This document shows positions 1 through 8,403 of a stretch of 64,000 bases of DNA, piece after piece. Within the stretch, counting starts at the first letter, position 1. Every line of letters starts with the position of its first letter. Both the position numbers and the translations under genes were made by a program. This DNA is from Prolixibacteraceae bacterium (GTDB taxonomy: Bacteria; Bacteroidota; Bacteroidia; Bacteroidales; Prolixibacteraceae). The stretch is taken from the NCBI GenBank assembly GCA_023229575.1, contig JALNYZ010000015.1:30982-94981 (forward strand), given 5' to 3'. The notes beneath the pieces were generated by a model. That model worked only from the letters and a program-made list of their open reading frames with translations. It was not told the origin of the DNA and made no database searches.

Positions 1-368
1 GGGGAAATGGTCAACTCATATCCTTCCTTTCCTAGTTGACTGATGGCATCGTCTGTTTCCAACTGGATATACTTTTCTGATTTTTGAACACCTGGCTCAA
101 GGATTACATTATTGCTGCCGGTTGCCGGTGTAAGGAAATCATCAAGGTATTTTGCCAAACTTATCATGCCAGGATTTACTTCATTTACACGGATATCCAA
201 ACCTCCATTGAACTCAAAATTTCCGGCACCTGACTTAACGGATACCGGTTTTGGGATAAGGGCAGCTTTTGTCAGATCAGCGGCAAAGGAAGGATTGGCA
301 GTCGCGAAGGTCAGGACCAAAAGTAGTCCGTTCAAAATTAAAATAAAACGTAAATGTTTTGTTCCCAT
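1..368 (-). CDS. Beta-N-acetylhexosaminidase (GH20), N-terminal part only
   Basis: The reverse strand opens with an ATG at 368 and reads without a stop to the window edge, giving about 122 residues. The first ~28 residues are a hydrophobic signal peptide ending near PSFAA, so the protein is exported. After it comes LIPKPVSV, a short spacer and then YELTISP, the usual start and strand signature of the GH20 N-terminal (20b) domain that precedes the catalytic barrel. The family removes terminal N-acetylglucosamine or N-acetylgalactosamine from glycans. The catalytic domain lies outside the window, so the enzyme's completeness cannot be judged. Family assignment rests on the N-terminal domain only. 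Confidence 0.72.
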   Translation of the reverse strand, partial: MGTKHLRFILILNGLLLVLTFATANPSFAADLTKAALIPKPVSVKSGAGNFEFNGGLDIRVNEVNPGMISLAKYLDDFLTPATGSNNVILEPGVQKSEKYIQLETDDAISQLGKEGYELTIS

Positions 369-436
369 CGTAAGTTTAGGTGTTAAATATTGCTGGTTAA
401 TATTCCTGGTAAGATAGCTGAAAAAACTGAAATGAA

Positions 437-478
437 GAAAAGCCCAAATGCTGAAAACTGCATAATGGGCTTTTTTTT
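437..478 (-). terminator. Intrinsic terminator behind tRNA-His
   Basis: Directly downstream of the tRNA in its reading direction. The stem is AAAAGCCCA pairing with TGGGCTTTT, with an inner ATGC/GCAT pair and a T-rich end. The structure is nearly symmetrical and could work in both directions. Confidence 0.7.
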
Positions 479-479
479 G

Positions 480-554
480 GGTGGAAGATGGGATTCGAAC
501 CCACGACCAATGGTACCACAAACCACTACTCTAACCGACTGAGCTACATCCACC
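480..554 (-). tRNA. tRNA-His (anticodon GTG)
   Basis: A full cloverleaf can be folded on the reverse strand. The acceptor starts with the extra G(-1) diagnostic of tRNA-His, which pairs with the C discriminator. The D-arm, the GTGGT/ACCAT anticodon stem with loop TTGTGGT (anticodon GTG) and the T-arm with GGTTCGAAT are all present. CCA is not encoded. The acceptor stem has one U-U mismatch (6:67). Confidence 0.96.
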
Positions 555-608
555 GTTTTGTGCCCGCAAATATAGGGCTGTTTTTCGAATTAGACAAAAG
601 AAAGATGT

Positions 609-616
609 TATTTTTG
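609..616 (+). promoter_or_regulatory. Putative Bacteroidota -7 box upstream of the AlkD-like gene
   Basis: TATTTTTG matches the TAnnTTTG -7 consensus of the Bacteroidota primary sigma factor and lies 24 bp before the ATG, implying a leader under 20 nt. The -33 element is weak. Confidence 0.45.
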
Positions 617-640
617 CATGGTCTGTTATAAAATTCATGA

Positions 641-1351
641 ATGGAATATTTGCTAGATGATCCGGCTTCAGAAAGGTGGTACCAGGAGATACTCAGAAAA
701 GTGAAGCCCTTGCAAAATGGGGAAGTAGCTGATTCGATGACAAAAAGAGGGGTCATTTACAAGCTGAACCTGGGTGCATCTATCGTCTCACTGCAACAGT
801 TGGCCCAAAATTATACACCGGATCATCTGTTGGCGCTTAAACTGTGGAACAAGCAATGGCGTGAGACCATGATCCTGGCTACCTTACTTGAAAAACCCGG
901 TGAAATGACAGAAAATCAGATGGATTTTTGGGTAAAACAGATCCGACAGGTCGAGATCGCCGAGCAGGTAGCCATGAATCTTTTTTCCAAATCGCCCTTT
1001 GCATATGTAAAGGCGGTCGAATATTGTCTGGCCAAAAAGGAGTTGAGCAAGATTACCGGATTGCTGATGATGGGAAGGTTGGCTTTAACGGACCGAATTT
1101 CCGGAAATGAGAAATTCGAAGTTTTCCTGGAACTATTCCCGCCACTGGCGAAAGATCAACAATTATCGCTTGTATTCAGGAGGATATTTGTGCAAATTGC
1201 CATGCGAAATCCTGAAATGTATGAATTAGCTGTAAAACAAGCTGAGTTGTTCAGAACGCTTGATTCAGCAGTTGCCCATGATAATGCTGAATACCTGGTT
1301 GGTCAACTCTCTTGTGATGCAGTGAAAGAGTTGGTTTACATGCGATCCTGA
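641..1351 (+). CDS. DNA alkylation repair (AlkD-like HEAT) protein
   Basis: 236 residues with no signal peptide or membrane segment. The protein is almost entirely amphipathic helices, as in the AlkD/AlkC ALK-repeat superfamily. Conserved features include NLGASIVSLQQLA near residue 45, a KLWNKQWRETMILATLL helix near 90, and a C-terminal HEAT-like segment. AlkD-type proteins excise bulky or positively charged alkylated bases by capturing distorted DNA rather than by flipping the base. The gene has its own candidate promoter and is followed 31 bp later by the GNAT-like gene, so the two may be co-transcribed. This branch is divergent, so glycosylase activity is an inference. Confidence 0.7.
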   Translation: MEYLLDDPASERWYQEILRKVKPLQNGEVADSMTKRGVIYKLNLGASIVSLQQLAQNYTPDHLLALKLWNKQWRETMILATLLEKPGEMTENQMDFWVKQIRQVEIAEQVAMNLFSKSPFAYVKAVEYCLAKKELSKITGLLMMGRLALTDRISGNEKFEVFLELFPPLAKDQQLSLVFRRIFVQIAMRNPEMYELAVKQAELFRTLDSAVAHDNAEYLVGQLSCDAVKELVYMRS

Positions 1352-1382
1352 AATATTCATTTATTTTTTCCTTTCTACCATT

Positions 1383-2579
1383 ATGCAAATAATTGAAGTT
1401 AAAGAGCGTTCCGTAATTACTGCTTTTCACCGGCTGCCCCACCGGATCTACAAAGGTGACAAAAACTGGATTACCCCCCTGGAGGGAATGGTCGATGGCG
1501 CTTTCGATCCAAAGCAAAATGCGTTTTTAAAGCATGGCGAGGGAACGAGGTGGATATTGAATGATGATACGGGTCAGACCATAGGCCGCATTGGGGCATT
1601 CATCAACAGGAACAAATGCAACAGTTTCAAACAACCTACAGGAGGAGTGGGGTATTTCGAATGTATCGATGATAAAAAGGCTGCCTTCCTGCTTTTTGAT
1701 ACGGCAAAGGAATGGCTCAGCGAACGTGGTATGGAGGCGATGGACGGCCCGGTCAATTTTGGTGAGAACATGATCAACTGGGGATTGCTCGTAAAGGGGT
1801 TTATACCCCAGGGATTTGGTATGCCTTACAACAAACCCTATTATCTTCAGCTCTTTGAATCCTATGGTTTCAAAGTCTATTTTGAACAATATTCTTATCA
1901 CCTCGACCGTAAAATTCCTTTCCCTGAGCGCTTCTGGAAAATCGCAGAGTGGGTAGCCAACAAGCCACATTTCAGGTTTGAGCATGTGAAATTCAGTCAG
2001 ATGGAGCGCCATATCAAAGAGTTTATCCATATTTACGAGGAGGCCTGGGCTCAGCATGACAACCACCAGGAGGTCGATTTGAACGACATTCGCGCCATGA
2101 TGAAGATTGCCAAACTCATCGCTGAGGAGAAGTTTATCTGGTTCGCCTACCATGATGATGAACCGGTACTCTTTTTTGGAATGATCCCCGACTGGAACCA
2201 ACTTCTGGCTAAATTGAAAGGGAAACTCAACTGGTGGGGCATACTGAAATTTCTATGGCACCAAAAAATCAGGACAATCACGAGAACGCGTATTCTTGTC
2301 ATGGGCGTAGTGCCTAAATTTCAAGGAAGCGGACTGGAATCAGCGGTTTTTTGGCACCTCGACAAAATTATGAAGCAGCGGCCCTGGATAACAGAGGTCG
2401 AATTGTCATGGGTCGGCGATTTTAATCCCAAGATGGTCGCGATGTACAAGGAGGTGGGTGGGGTGCACGCAAAAACCCACTACACCATGCGTTATCTTTT
2501 CGATCGCGAAGCACCCTTTGAACGGGCCCCAATGCTGATGAAAGATGTCAGGTTACTTCGTAAGGAACGGGAAGGCTGA
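1383..2579 (+). CDS. GNAT-superfamily-like protein of unknown substrate
   Basis: 398 residues, cytoplasmic. An N-terminal block with LPHRIYKGDKNWITPLE and TIGRIGAFIN belongs to a conserved Bacteroidota family usually annotated as GNAT N-acetyltransferase or hypothetical. It is followed by WGLLVKGF and MPYNKPYY motifs. The C-terminal half contains MGVVPKFQGSGLESA, resembling the acetyl-CoA pyrophosphate loop (Q/RxxGxG/A), and VELSWVGDFN. The protein is about twice the size of a single GNAT domain, so it may be a duplicated fold. The start ATG lies 31 bp after the preceding stop. No substrate can be inferred from context. Confidence 0.6.
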   Translation: MQIIEVKERSVITAFHRLPHRIYKGDKNWITPLEGMVDGAFDPKQNAFLKHGEGTRWILNDDTGQTIGRIGAFINRNKCNSFKQPTGGVGYFECIDDKKAAFLLFDTAKEWLSERGMEAMDGPVNFGENMINWGLLVKGFIPQGFGMPYNKPYYLQLFESYGFKVYFEQYSYHLDRKIPFPERFWKIAEWVANKPHFRFEHVKFSQMERHIKEFIHIYEEAWAQHDNHQEVDLNDIRAMMKIAKLIAEEKFIWFAYHDDEPVLFFGMIPDWNQLLAKLKGKLNWWGILKFLWHQKIRTITRTRILVMGVVPKFQGSGLESAVFWHLDKIMKQRPWITEVELSWVGDFNPKMVAMYKEVGGVHAKTHYTMRYLFDREAPFERAPMLMKDVRLLRKEREG

Positions 2580-2593
2580 GGCATAAAAAGATG

Positions 2594-2702
2594 AATTTCA
2601 CCACAAAGGGGTACAAAGGAATACTCAAAGGGCACTAAGAATGTAACTTTGACTTTGTGACATCCTTTGTGACACCCTTTGTGTCCTTAGCGGTGAAATT
2701 TT
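2594..2702. repeat. CACAAAG-type imperfect hairpin repeat
   Basis: The gap after the GNAT-like gene holds AATTTCACC (2594-2602) and its exact inverse GGTGAAATT (2692-2700). Between them lie alternating CACAAAGG and CCTTTGTG words, so the whole segment folds back on itself. Related segments lie near 19621, 25842, 32384, 58500 and 59610. Confidence 0.7.
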
Positions 2703-2751
2703 TGCCATCCAAAATTCATCACTTTTAGCTCGATAACTTTTTATTAATCTG

Positions 2752-2781
2752 TTGCAGATTTACAAATTATCCTTATCTTTG
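2752..2781 (+). promoter_or_regulatory. Promoter of the L31 gene
   Basis: TTG (2752-2754) and TATCTTTG (2774-2781) are separated by 19 bp, matching the Bacteroidota TTG/TAnnTTTG architecture. The predicted start site near 2788 leaves a leader of about 43 nt. This is the best-formed promoter in the window. Confidence 0.65.
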
Positions 2782-2830
2782 CAACCCGTATTTAAGGAGA
2801 AGGTAAGATTAAAAGATATAAACAAGAATC

Positions 2831-3094
2831 ATGAAAAAGGGAATTCATCCGGAAAGCTATAGGCTGGTTTGTTTTAAAGATATGTCGAATGAGCATACTT
2901 TTATCACCAGATCAACGGCTGCATCAAAAGAAACAATCGAAATTGAAGGTGTTCAGTACCCATTGTTAAAGGTGGAGATTTCGAATACATCGCACCCTTT
3001 CTATACCGGCAAGATGAAGTTGGTCGATACGGCAGGACGCGTCGACAAATTCATGACCCGTTATCAGAAACACATGGACAAACGCAAAGCATAA
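2831..3094 (+). CDS. rpmE2: 50S ribosomal protein L31 type B
   Basis: 87 residues beginning MKKGIHPESYRLVCFKDMSN, typical of type B L31, a large-subunit protein at the inter-subunit bridge near the central protuberance. It lacks the CxxC zinc-binding motif of type A L31 (only one Cys), so it does not need zinc. The middle TSHPFYTGK and the end VDKFMTRYQKHM are family signatures. It is a single-gene unit with a clear promoter upstream and a strong hairpin downstream. Confidence 0.95.
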   Translation: MKKGIHPESYRLVCFKDMSNEHTFITRSTAASKETIEIEGVQYPLLKVEISNTSHPFYTGKMKLVDTAGRVDKFMTRYQKHMDKRKA

Positions 3095-3112
3095 ATTTTT
3101 GTATTTGTGATG

Positions 3113-3150
3113 AGAAGCCCCGTATTTCCAAATGCGGGGCTTCTTGGTTA
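3113..3150 (+). terminator. Intrinsic terminator of the L31 gene
   Basis: A perfect 10-bp stem AGAAGCCCCG/CGGGGCTTCT (3113-3122 with 3135-3144) and a 12-nt loop, starting 19 bp after the stop codon. The trailing T-run is short. Confidence 0.75.
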
Positions 3151-3268
3151 TTTAAACATCGGCGGCGGTTGTTTGTTACTAAAGAGGGTTTGGCACGACA
3201 ATTGAGCAGAATACCAAATGTTGGATATAAATTAAATTCCGACAATTTGTCATATAGCTATTTCAACA

Positions 3269-5725
3269 ATGAATAATTCCAAGAATAGAAACAGGAGCTC
3301 TTTTATATTTTCAAGTATGGATGAAGACCAGCAGGATTTTTATCCGATCATTGCGGACGGCGATGATGATGAACTATTCTCTGTAAATGTTCCGGATCGA
3401 CTTCCAATCCTTCCTTTACGCAATGCCGTTTTATTCCCGGGTGTGGTAATGCCGATCAGTGTCGGCAGATCAAAGTCGTTGAATTTGGTCCGCGAAGCAT
3501 ACAACGGAGCTAAATTGGTGGCAACTGTCGCCCAGCGAAACGGTCAGATCGAAGATCCGGCGCTTGCTGATTTGTATCCTGTCGGAACGATGGCCGAAAT
3601 ACTGAAGATACTTGAGATGCCGGATGGCACAACTACCGTGATCCTTCAGGGCAAGAAACGCATTCTGATAGAGAAACTGGTTGAGCATCCTTCCTACCTG
3701 ATGGCCTCTGTTCACCCGCTTCCTGAAGTAGTATCGGATACCAAGTCCCACGAGTTTTTTGCGATCATTGAGTCCTTGAAGGATTTCTCCCTGAAAATTG
3801 CAAAATCTTCTGCCAACATTCCGCAGGAGGCCCAATTTGCAGTTAAGAACATTGAAAATGTCACTTTTCTGGTCAATTTTATCTGTAACAATACGGATCT
3901 CAATACGGTCGAGAAACAAGATTTGCTGGAGCGTAACGACATCAAGGACCGGAGTACCAAACTACTCTCCCTGCTCATGAGAGAGGTGCAGATGTTGGAT
4001 TTAAAAAAGGATATTCAGCAAAAAGTTAAGATAGACCTGGACCAGCAGCAGCGCGAATACCTGCTCCATCAGCAGATTAAAACCATTCAGGATGAACTGG
4101 GTGGTAGTCCGGTTCAGCAGGAACTGGAAGAACTGAAGAAAAAAGCCACATTAAAATTGTGGAGTGAGGATATTCAAAAACTCTTTGACAAGGAGCTTGG
4201 CAAACTGTCGCGGATGAATCCTGCAGCAGGTGAGTATTCGGTTCAAATAGGATACCTTGATACGTTACTGGACCTTCCATGGAATGTCTATTCGGAAGAC
4301 AATTTTGACCTGTCCAATGCAGAAAAAGTTCTAAATGAAGACCATTTTGGACTGGACAATGTCAAGGAAAGAATATTGGAACATCTTGCAGTATTAAAGC
4401 TGAAGGGCGATATGAAATCCCCGATTATTTGCCTTTATGGTCCTCCGGGAGTAGGTAAGACTTCCCTCGGAAGATCTGTTGCCAGCGCGTTGGGTCGAAA
4501 ATACATTCGGATGAGCCTGGGTGGCTTGCACGATGAATCAGAGATCAGGGGTCACCGCAAGACATACATCGGCGCCATGCCGGGAAGGATCGTTCAGAAC
4601 CTGATCAAGGCCGGATCATCCAATCCTGTTTTCATACTTGACGAGATCGACAAAGTATCCAAAGATTTTCACGGAGATCCGGCATCCGCCTTGTTAGAGG
4701 TTTTGGATCCCGAACAAAATATAGAATTTCACGACAACTACCTGGATGTTGATTTTGACCTGTCCCGGGTGCTTTTTATTGCGACTGCCAACACTGTCTC
4801 TACCATTCACCCCGCCCTACGCGACCGAATGGAACTGATTGATGTGAGCGGTTATCTGATGGAGGAGAAGCAAGAGATAGCCAAACGCCATTTGGTGAAA
4901 CGGCAGTTGGAAAATCATGGAATGGACAAGAAAAGTATTACCTTTTCCAAGGAGATTCTGGTCAGGATCATAGAAAACTATACCCGGGAATCGGGGGTTC
5001 GTGAATTGGACAAGATGCTGGCCAAAGTGGTCAGAAGGGTGGCGCGAAAGATTGTCTCGGCTACCGATTACAACAAAAAAATCACGGAAGAGGATTTGCG
5101 AAGTTATCTGGGTGTTCCAAAATATACCAAAGACAGCTACGAGGGGAACGAGTATGCAGGTGTAGTTACGGGTTTGGCCTGGACCTCTGTTGGCGGAGAG
5201 ATTCTTTATGTTGAAACCAGCCTGAGCGCAGGAAAGGGGAAATTCAGCATTACCGGGAATTTGGGCGAGGTGATGAAAGAGTCGGCCACCATTGCCCTGG
5301 AATATCTAAAATCGCACGCATCCGGGATTGGCATGAAGGCCGATGTTTTTGATAAATGGGATGTGCACATTCACGTTCCGGAGGGTGCAATTCCGAAGGA
5401 CGGCCCTTCGGCAGGCATCACCATGGCCACCGCACTGGCTTCAGCCTTCTCACAAAGAAAAGTCAAGAAACATCTCGCCATGACCGGTGAAATTACCCTA
5501 CGGGGAAAAGTATTGCCCGTAGGGGGCATCAAAGAAAAGATACTGGCCGCAAAAAGGGCGGGTATCAGGGAGATTATCTTGTCCGAGCAAAACAGGAAGA
5601 ACCTTGAAGAGATCAATGATATCTACCTGAAAGGCTTAACTTTCCATTATGTGAAGAATGTCGGCGATGTGTTTGAAATAGCGCTTTTAAAAGAAAAGGT
5701 GGAAAGGCCGCTGCCTATTGGTTAA
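3269..5725 (+). CDS. lon: ATP-dependent protease La (Lon)
   Basis: 818 residues, the usual LonA length. The protein has an N-terminal substrate-binding LON domain (about 45-250) beginning LPILPLRNAVLFPGVV, then a coiled-coil linker. The AAA+ domain has Walker A GPPGVGKT at 391-398 and the Walker B-like stretch VFILDEIDKV. The C-terminal peptidase domain has catalytic Ser714 in PKDGPSAG and Lys757 in GGIKEK, with the 43-residue Ser-Lys spacing of E. coli Lon (679/722). Lon degrades misfolded and regulatory proteins in the cytoplasm. All catalytic elements are intact. The acidic N-terminal tail DEDQQDF/DGDDDE is common in Bacteroidota Lon. No heat-shock operator is evident upstream. Confidence 0.97.
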   Translation: MNNSKNRNRSSFIFSSMDEDQQDFYPIIADGDDDELFSVNVPDRLPILPLRNAVLFPGVVMPISVGRSKSLNLVREAYNGAKLVATVAQRNGQIEDPALADLYPVGTMAEILKILEMPDGTTTVILQGKKRILIEKLVEHPSYLMASVHPLPEVVSDTKSHEFFAIIESLKDFSLKIAKSSANIPQEAQFAVKNIENVTFLVNFICNNTDLNTVEKQDLLERNDIKDRSTKLLSLLMREVQMLDLKKDIQQKVKIDLDQQQREYLLHQQIKTIQDELGGSPVQQELEELKKKATLKLWSEDIQKLFDKELGKLSRMNPAAGEYSVQIGYLDTLLDLPWNVYSEDNFDLSNAEKVLNEDHFGLDNVKERILEHLAVLKLKGDMKSPIICLYGPPGVGKTSLGRSVASALGRKYIRMSLGGLHDESEIRGHRKTYIGAMPGRIVQNLIKAGSSNPVFILDEIDKVSKDFHGDPASALLEVLDPEQNIEFHDNYLDVDFDLSRVLFIATANTVSTIHPALRDRMELIDVSGYLMEEKQEIAKRHLVKRQLENHGMDKKSITFSKEILVRIIENYTRESGVRELDKMLAKVVRRVARKIVSATDYNKKITEEDLRSYLGVPKYTKDSYEGNEYAGVVTGLAWTSVGGEILYVETSLSAGKGKFSITGNLGEVMKESATIALEYLKSHASGIGMKADVFDKWDVHIHVPEGAIPKDGPSAGITMATALASAFSQRKVKKHLAMTGEITLRGKVLPVGGIKEKILAAKRAGIREIILSEQNRKNLEEINDIYLKGLTFHYVKNVGDVFEIALLKEKVERPLPIG

Positions 5726-5839
5726 GACAGTTACAAAATTTGTCTTCCGGGAAGTGTATATTTGTAGAGCAGGATATCTGTTTCATGCCTTTTCCCTTGA
5801 CGGATTCTGATATAATTATGCATCATTTCACTATTTCCT

Positions 5840-6976
5840 ATGGACACCAAATTTGCACCTGCTTCCAGAGCTTCTATTGCAGATATATTTATCAGCAAAT
5901 CAAAGTTGGATCTACTACCTTTCATCAACGAAATTGTCTGTTCCCTGTCCTACATTTTCTGCATTTTTAACGACCAGAGACAGATTGTCTTTGTCAATGA
6001 TGTGTTGCTGAAGAGCCTTGGAATTGATGATGTTGATAAGATTTTGGGAAGAAGGTTTGGAGAGGCCTTTGGCTGCATACATTCAACCGAGGAGGAGGGG
6101 GGATGTGGAACCTCTGAACACTGTCGCTATTGTGGGGCAATCGATTCAATCCTTCAGAGTAAAAGAAGGATGGAAAAGACCACGGAAGAGTGCCGGGTAA
6201 GAAGGTTGGTCAATGAAAAAGAGAGTTCCATCGAACTGGAAGTGACCTCCACTCCTTTTCTGTTTGAAGGAGAGTACTTTACTATTTTTTCTGTAATCGA
6301 TATAACTGACCGGAAGCGCAGAGGACTAATAGAAAGAATTTTTTTTCATGATATTCTGAATACTGCCGGAAGCCTGAGCAATATTTTCGAACTCCTGGGG
6401 ATGGTGAGTGAGGAGGAAAAGGCCGAACTGCTTACAATTGCATCATCTCTGAGTCAGCAAATACTGGATGAAATTACAACCCAGCGGTTGTTGCTTCAGG
6501 CTGAAAATTCATCACTAATTGTCAATAACCAAAGAATAAATTCACTGGAATTTCTTGAATTGGTCGAGAAGGACCTTAAGTACCATGATGTGGCAACAGA
6601 CAAAGAAATTGTTTTGGATGAATCTTCCGAAGCAGTCAATTTTGTAAGTGATCCGGTTATTCTCCGGAAAATAATCAACAACATGGTTAAGAATGCACTG
6701 GAGGCCACTCTCCCTGGCGGGACAATTTCGCTTAAGGTAAAAAGGAGCGGGGACAAACTGAAAATTTCGGTTCACAACGACACCTTTATGGGACAGGAAA
6801 TAGAAAGTCAGATCTTTATGCGATCTTTTTCTACCAAGGGTACTCAGCGAGGTCTCGGCACTTACAGCATGAAAATCCTTGGTGAGCAATATCTTGGTGG
6901 AAAAGTTAACTTCACGACAGATCCCACTGATGGAACTACCTTTTTCATCGATATTGGGAACATCGAAACAAATTAG
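5840..6976 (+). CDS. PAS-domain sensor histidine kinase with a Cys/His cluster
   Basis: 378 residues without transmembrane segments, so probably a cytoplasmic sensor. Residues ~30-155 form a PAS domain containing an unusual cluster C79-x-H81-x7-C89-x5-C95-x2-C98, which looks able to bind a metal or Fe-S centre or to act as a thiol switch. The H-box is FFHDILNTAG with phospho-acceptor His170. The N-box is KIINNMVKNALEAT, and the C-terminal G-box is RGLGTYSMKIL. The kinase has no receiver of its own; the nearest response regulator is at 9892-10266 on the other strand. Its last 4 bp overlap the end of the convergent glycosyltransferase gene. The signal is unknown. Confidence 0.85.
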   Translation: MDTKFAPASRASIADIFISKSKLDLLPFINEIVCSLSYIFCIFNDQRQIVFVNDVLLKSLGIDDVDKILGRRFGEAFGCIHSTEEEGGCGTSEHCRYCGAIDSILQSKRRMEKTTEECRVRRLVNEKESSIELEVTSTPFLFEGEYFTIFSVIDITDRKRRGLIERIFFHDILNTAGSLSNIFELLGMVSEEEKAELLTIASSLSQQILDEITTQRLLLQAENSSLIVNNQRINSLEFLELVEKDLKYHDVATDKEIVLDESSEAVNFVSDPVILRKIINNMVKNALEATLPGGTISLKVKRSGDKLKISVHNDTFMGQEIESQIFMRSFSTKGTQRGLGTYSMKILGEQYLGGKVNFTTDPTDGTTFFIDIGNIETN

Positions 6977-8400
6977 GGCCTGGCCCCTTTGGAGAAACCC
7001 TCCCTGGTCATCTTGCCCCAGGCTTTCTTTTTCCGCACGAAATAATCCCAGTTTCCGCGAAGCGCCCACCAGGTTATCATCGGATGGTAAAAAAAAGGTT
7101 CAATCCAACTTGTAACCAATAATTTAAGTATCATCCTTTTCTTCGTGTAACGGTGAAAGATCAGATGATCATACAATATGGCAAAGGAAGAAAATGATAT
7201 TGAAAAAAAGTAGACAAAAAAGAACATCACACTAAAAAAGATCCAATTGGGGAAGCCAAAGAGGGCGAGGAGAAGGAAATAGAGCAGCCCCATGGTCTCG
7301 ATGATAGGCGCCAGCCATTCAAAGAAGACCCAGTAAGGGAAGGACAGCATCCCCATGGTCCCGAATTTTGGATTGAAGAAAAGATCCCTGTGCAGGAAAA
7401 TTGTATCAATCGTACCGCGGGTCCAACGGTTGCGCTGACTTCCAAGAATTTTCAGTGTCGAAGGCGCCTCTGTCCAGCACAATGGTTCGGGCAGATAGGC
7501 AACCTTGTATTTCTCCTTCCTTCTTTCCATGTATTTACGCATCCTTACAACAATCTCCATGTCTTCGCCAACTGTTTTGGGATAATAGCCTCCGCATGAA
7601 ATGGCAATCTCCTTGTCGAAAAGTCCCAGGGCACCCGAAATGAGTAACAAACCGTCTAGCCTGCTCCAGGCCAGACGCCCGAGCAGAAATGCCCTGTTGT
7701 ACTCGATGACCTGACACCTGGGAAGGAAATCATCGGGAACATTGATTTCTACCAATTGACCGTCTTTAATTTTACAGGAATTGGCAATCCTGATGACACC
7801 TCCTGTTGCTATGACCCTTGCATCGGTTGTAGTTAGAAAGGGCAGCACAAGTTTTTGTAGCGCATATGGGTCTATGATCGAATCTACATCGATGGCGATA
7901 AAATATTGACCCTTTGCCATGTTTATCCCGGCATTCAGGGCATCAGCCTTTCCTCCATTGAGTTTGTTGATGATGGTAAGATTGTTGAATGCCTTTTTCT
8001 TCGATTTGTATATATCAACGATCTCCTTACATTCTATCTTGTAATCAATTATATACGGAATTTTCTCAAGTTCGTATGCCTCAATGGTCTTGTTAAGGGT
8101 GTCATCCTTGCTGCCATCGTTTACAATGATTATTTCGAAGTTGGGATAATAGAGCGACAACAACGCCCTGATATTCTCAACAATCGTGACTGATTCGTTG
8201 TATGCCGGTGCAATGATTGAAATGGTTGGGGCAAAGGGTGAGGAGAGGATGGCATCGAAATTGGTTATTTTCTCGGTATAAAAATATTTAAGCAGTTCTT
8301 TTCCGGAGAGAATCGAAAGGGAAAAATAGACAATAAATATCGCGATGGCATATACCAGGATAATAGCTTCAGCAAAAATGTCAAGAATATGAATTAGCAT
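6973..8400 (-). CDS. Membrane glycosyltransferase family 2, polysaccharide synthase type
   Basis: 475 residues. The protein has an N-terminal membrane helix (~10-32), a cytoplasmic GT-A domain and at least three C-terminal helices, the layout of processive synthases such as PgaC, BcsA and hyaluronan synthase. Motifs in order: SIIAPAYNES, IIVNDGSKD, the metal-binding DVDSIID, GEDMEI, and QRNRW (QxxRW), which holds the growing chain. It would polymerise a UDP-sugar and export the chain. It is the last gene of a three-gene operon (response regulator, HEAT protein, GT2), starting 3 bp after the HEAT gene stops. The sugar is not predictable; poly-N-acetylglucosamine is plausible. Confidence 0.85.
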   Translation of the reverse strand: MLIHILDIFAEAIILVYAIAIFIVYFSLSILSGKELLKYFYTEKITNFDAILSSPFAPTISIIAPAYNESVTIVENIRALLSLYYPNFEIIIVNDGSKDDTLNKTIEAYELEKIPYIIDYKIECKEIVDIYKSKKKAFNNLTIINKLNGGKADALNAGINMAKGQYFIAIDVDSIIDPYALQKLVLPFLTTTDARVIATGGVIRIANSCKIKDGQLVEINVPDDFLPRCQVIEYNRAFLLGRLAWSRLDGLLLISGALGLFDKEIAISCGGYYPKTVGEDMEIVVRMRKYMERRKEKYKVAYLPEPLCWTEAPSTLKILGSQRNRWTRGTIDTIFLHRDLFFNPKFGTMGMLSFPYWVFFEWLAPIIETMGLLYFLLLALFGFPNWIFFSVMFFFVYFFSISFSSFAILYDHLIFHRYTKKRMILKLLVTSWIEPFFYHPMITWWALRGNWDYFVRKKKAWGKMTREGFSKGARP

Positions 8401-8403
8401 ATA

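Noticed and set aside
112..417. 101-codon plus-strand open frame at the left edge
   Set aside because: It is antisense to the GH20 N-terminal domain, whose signal peptide and conserved motifs are on the reverse strand.
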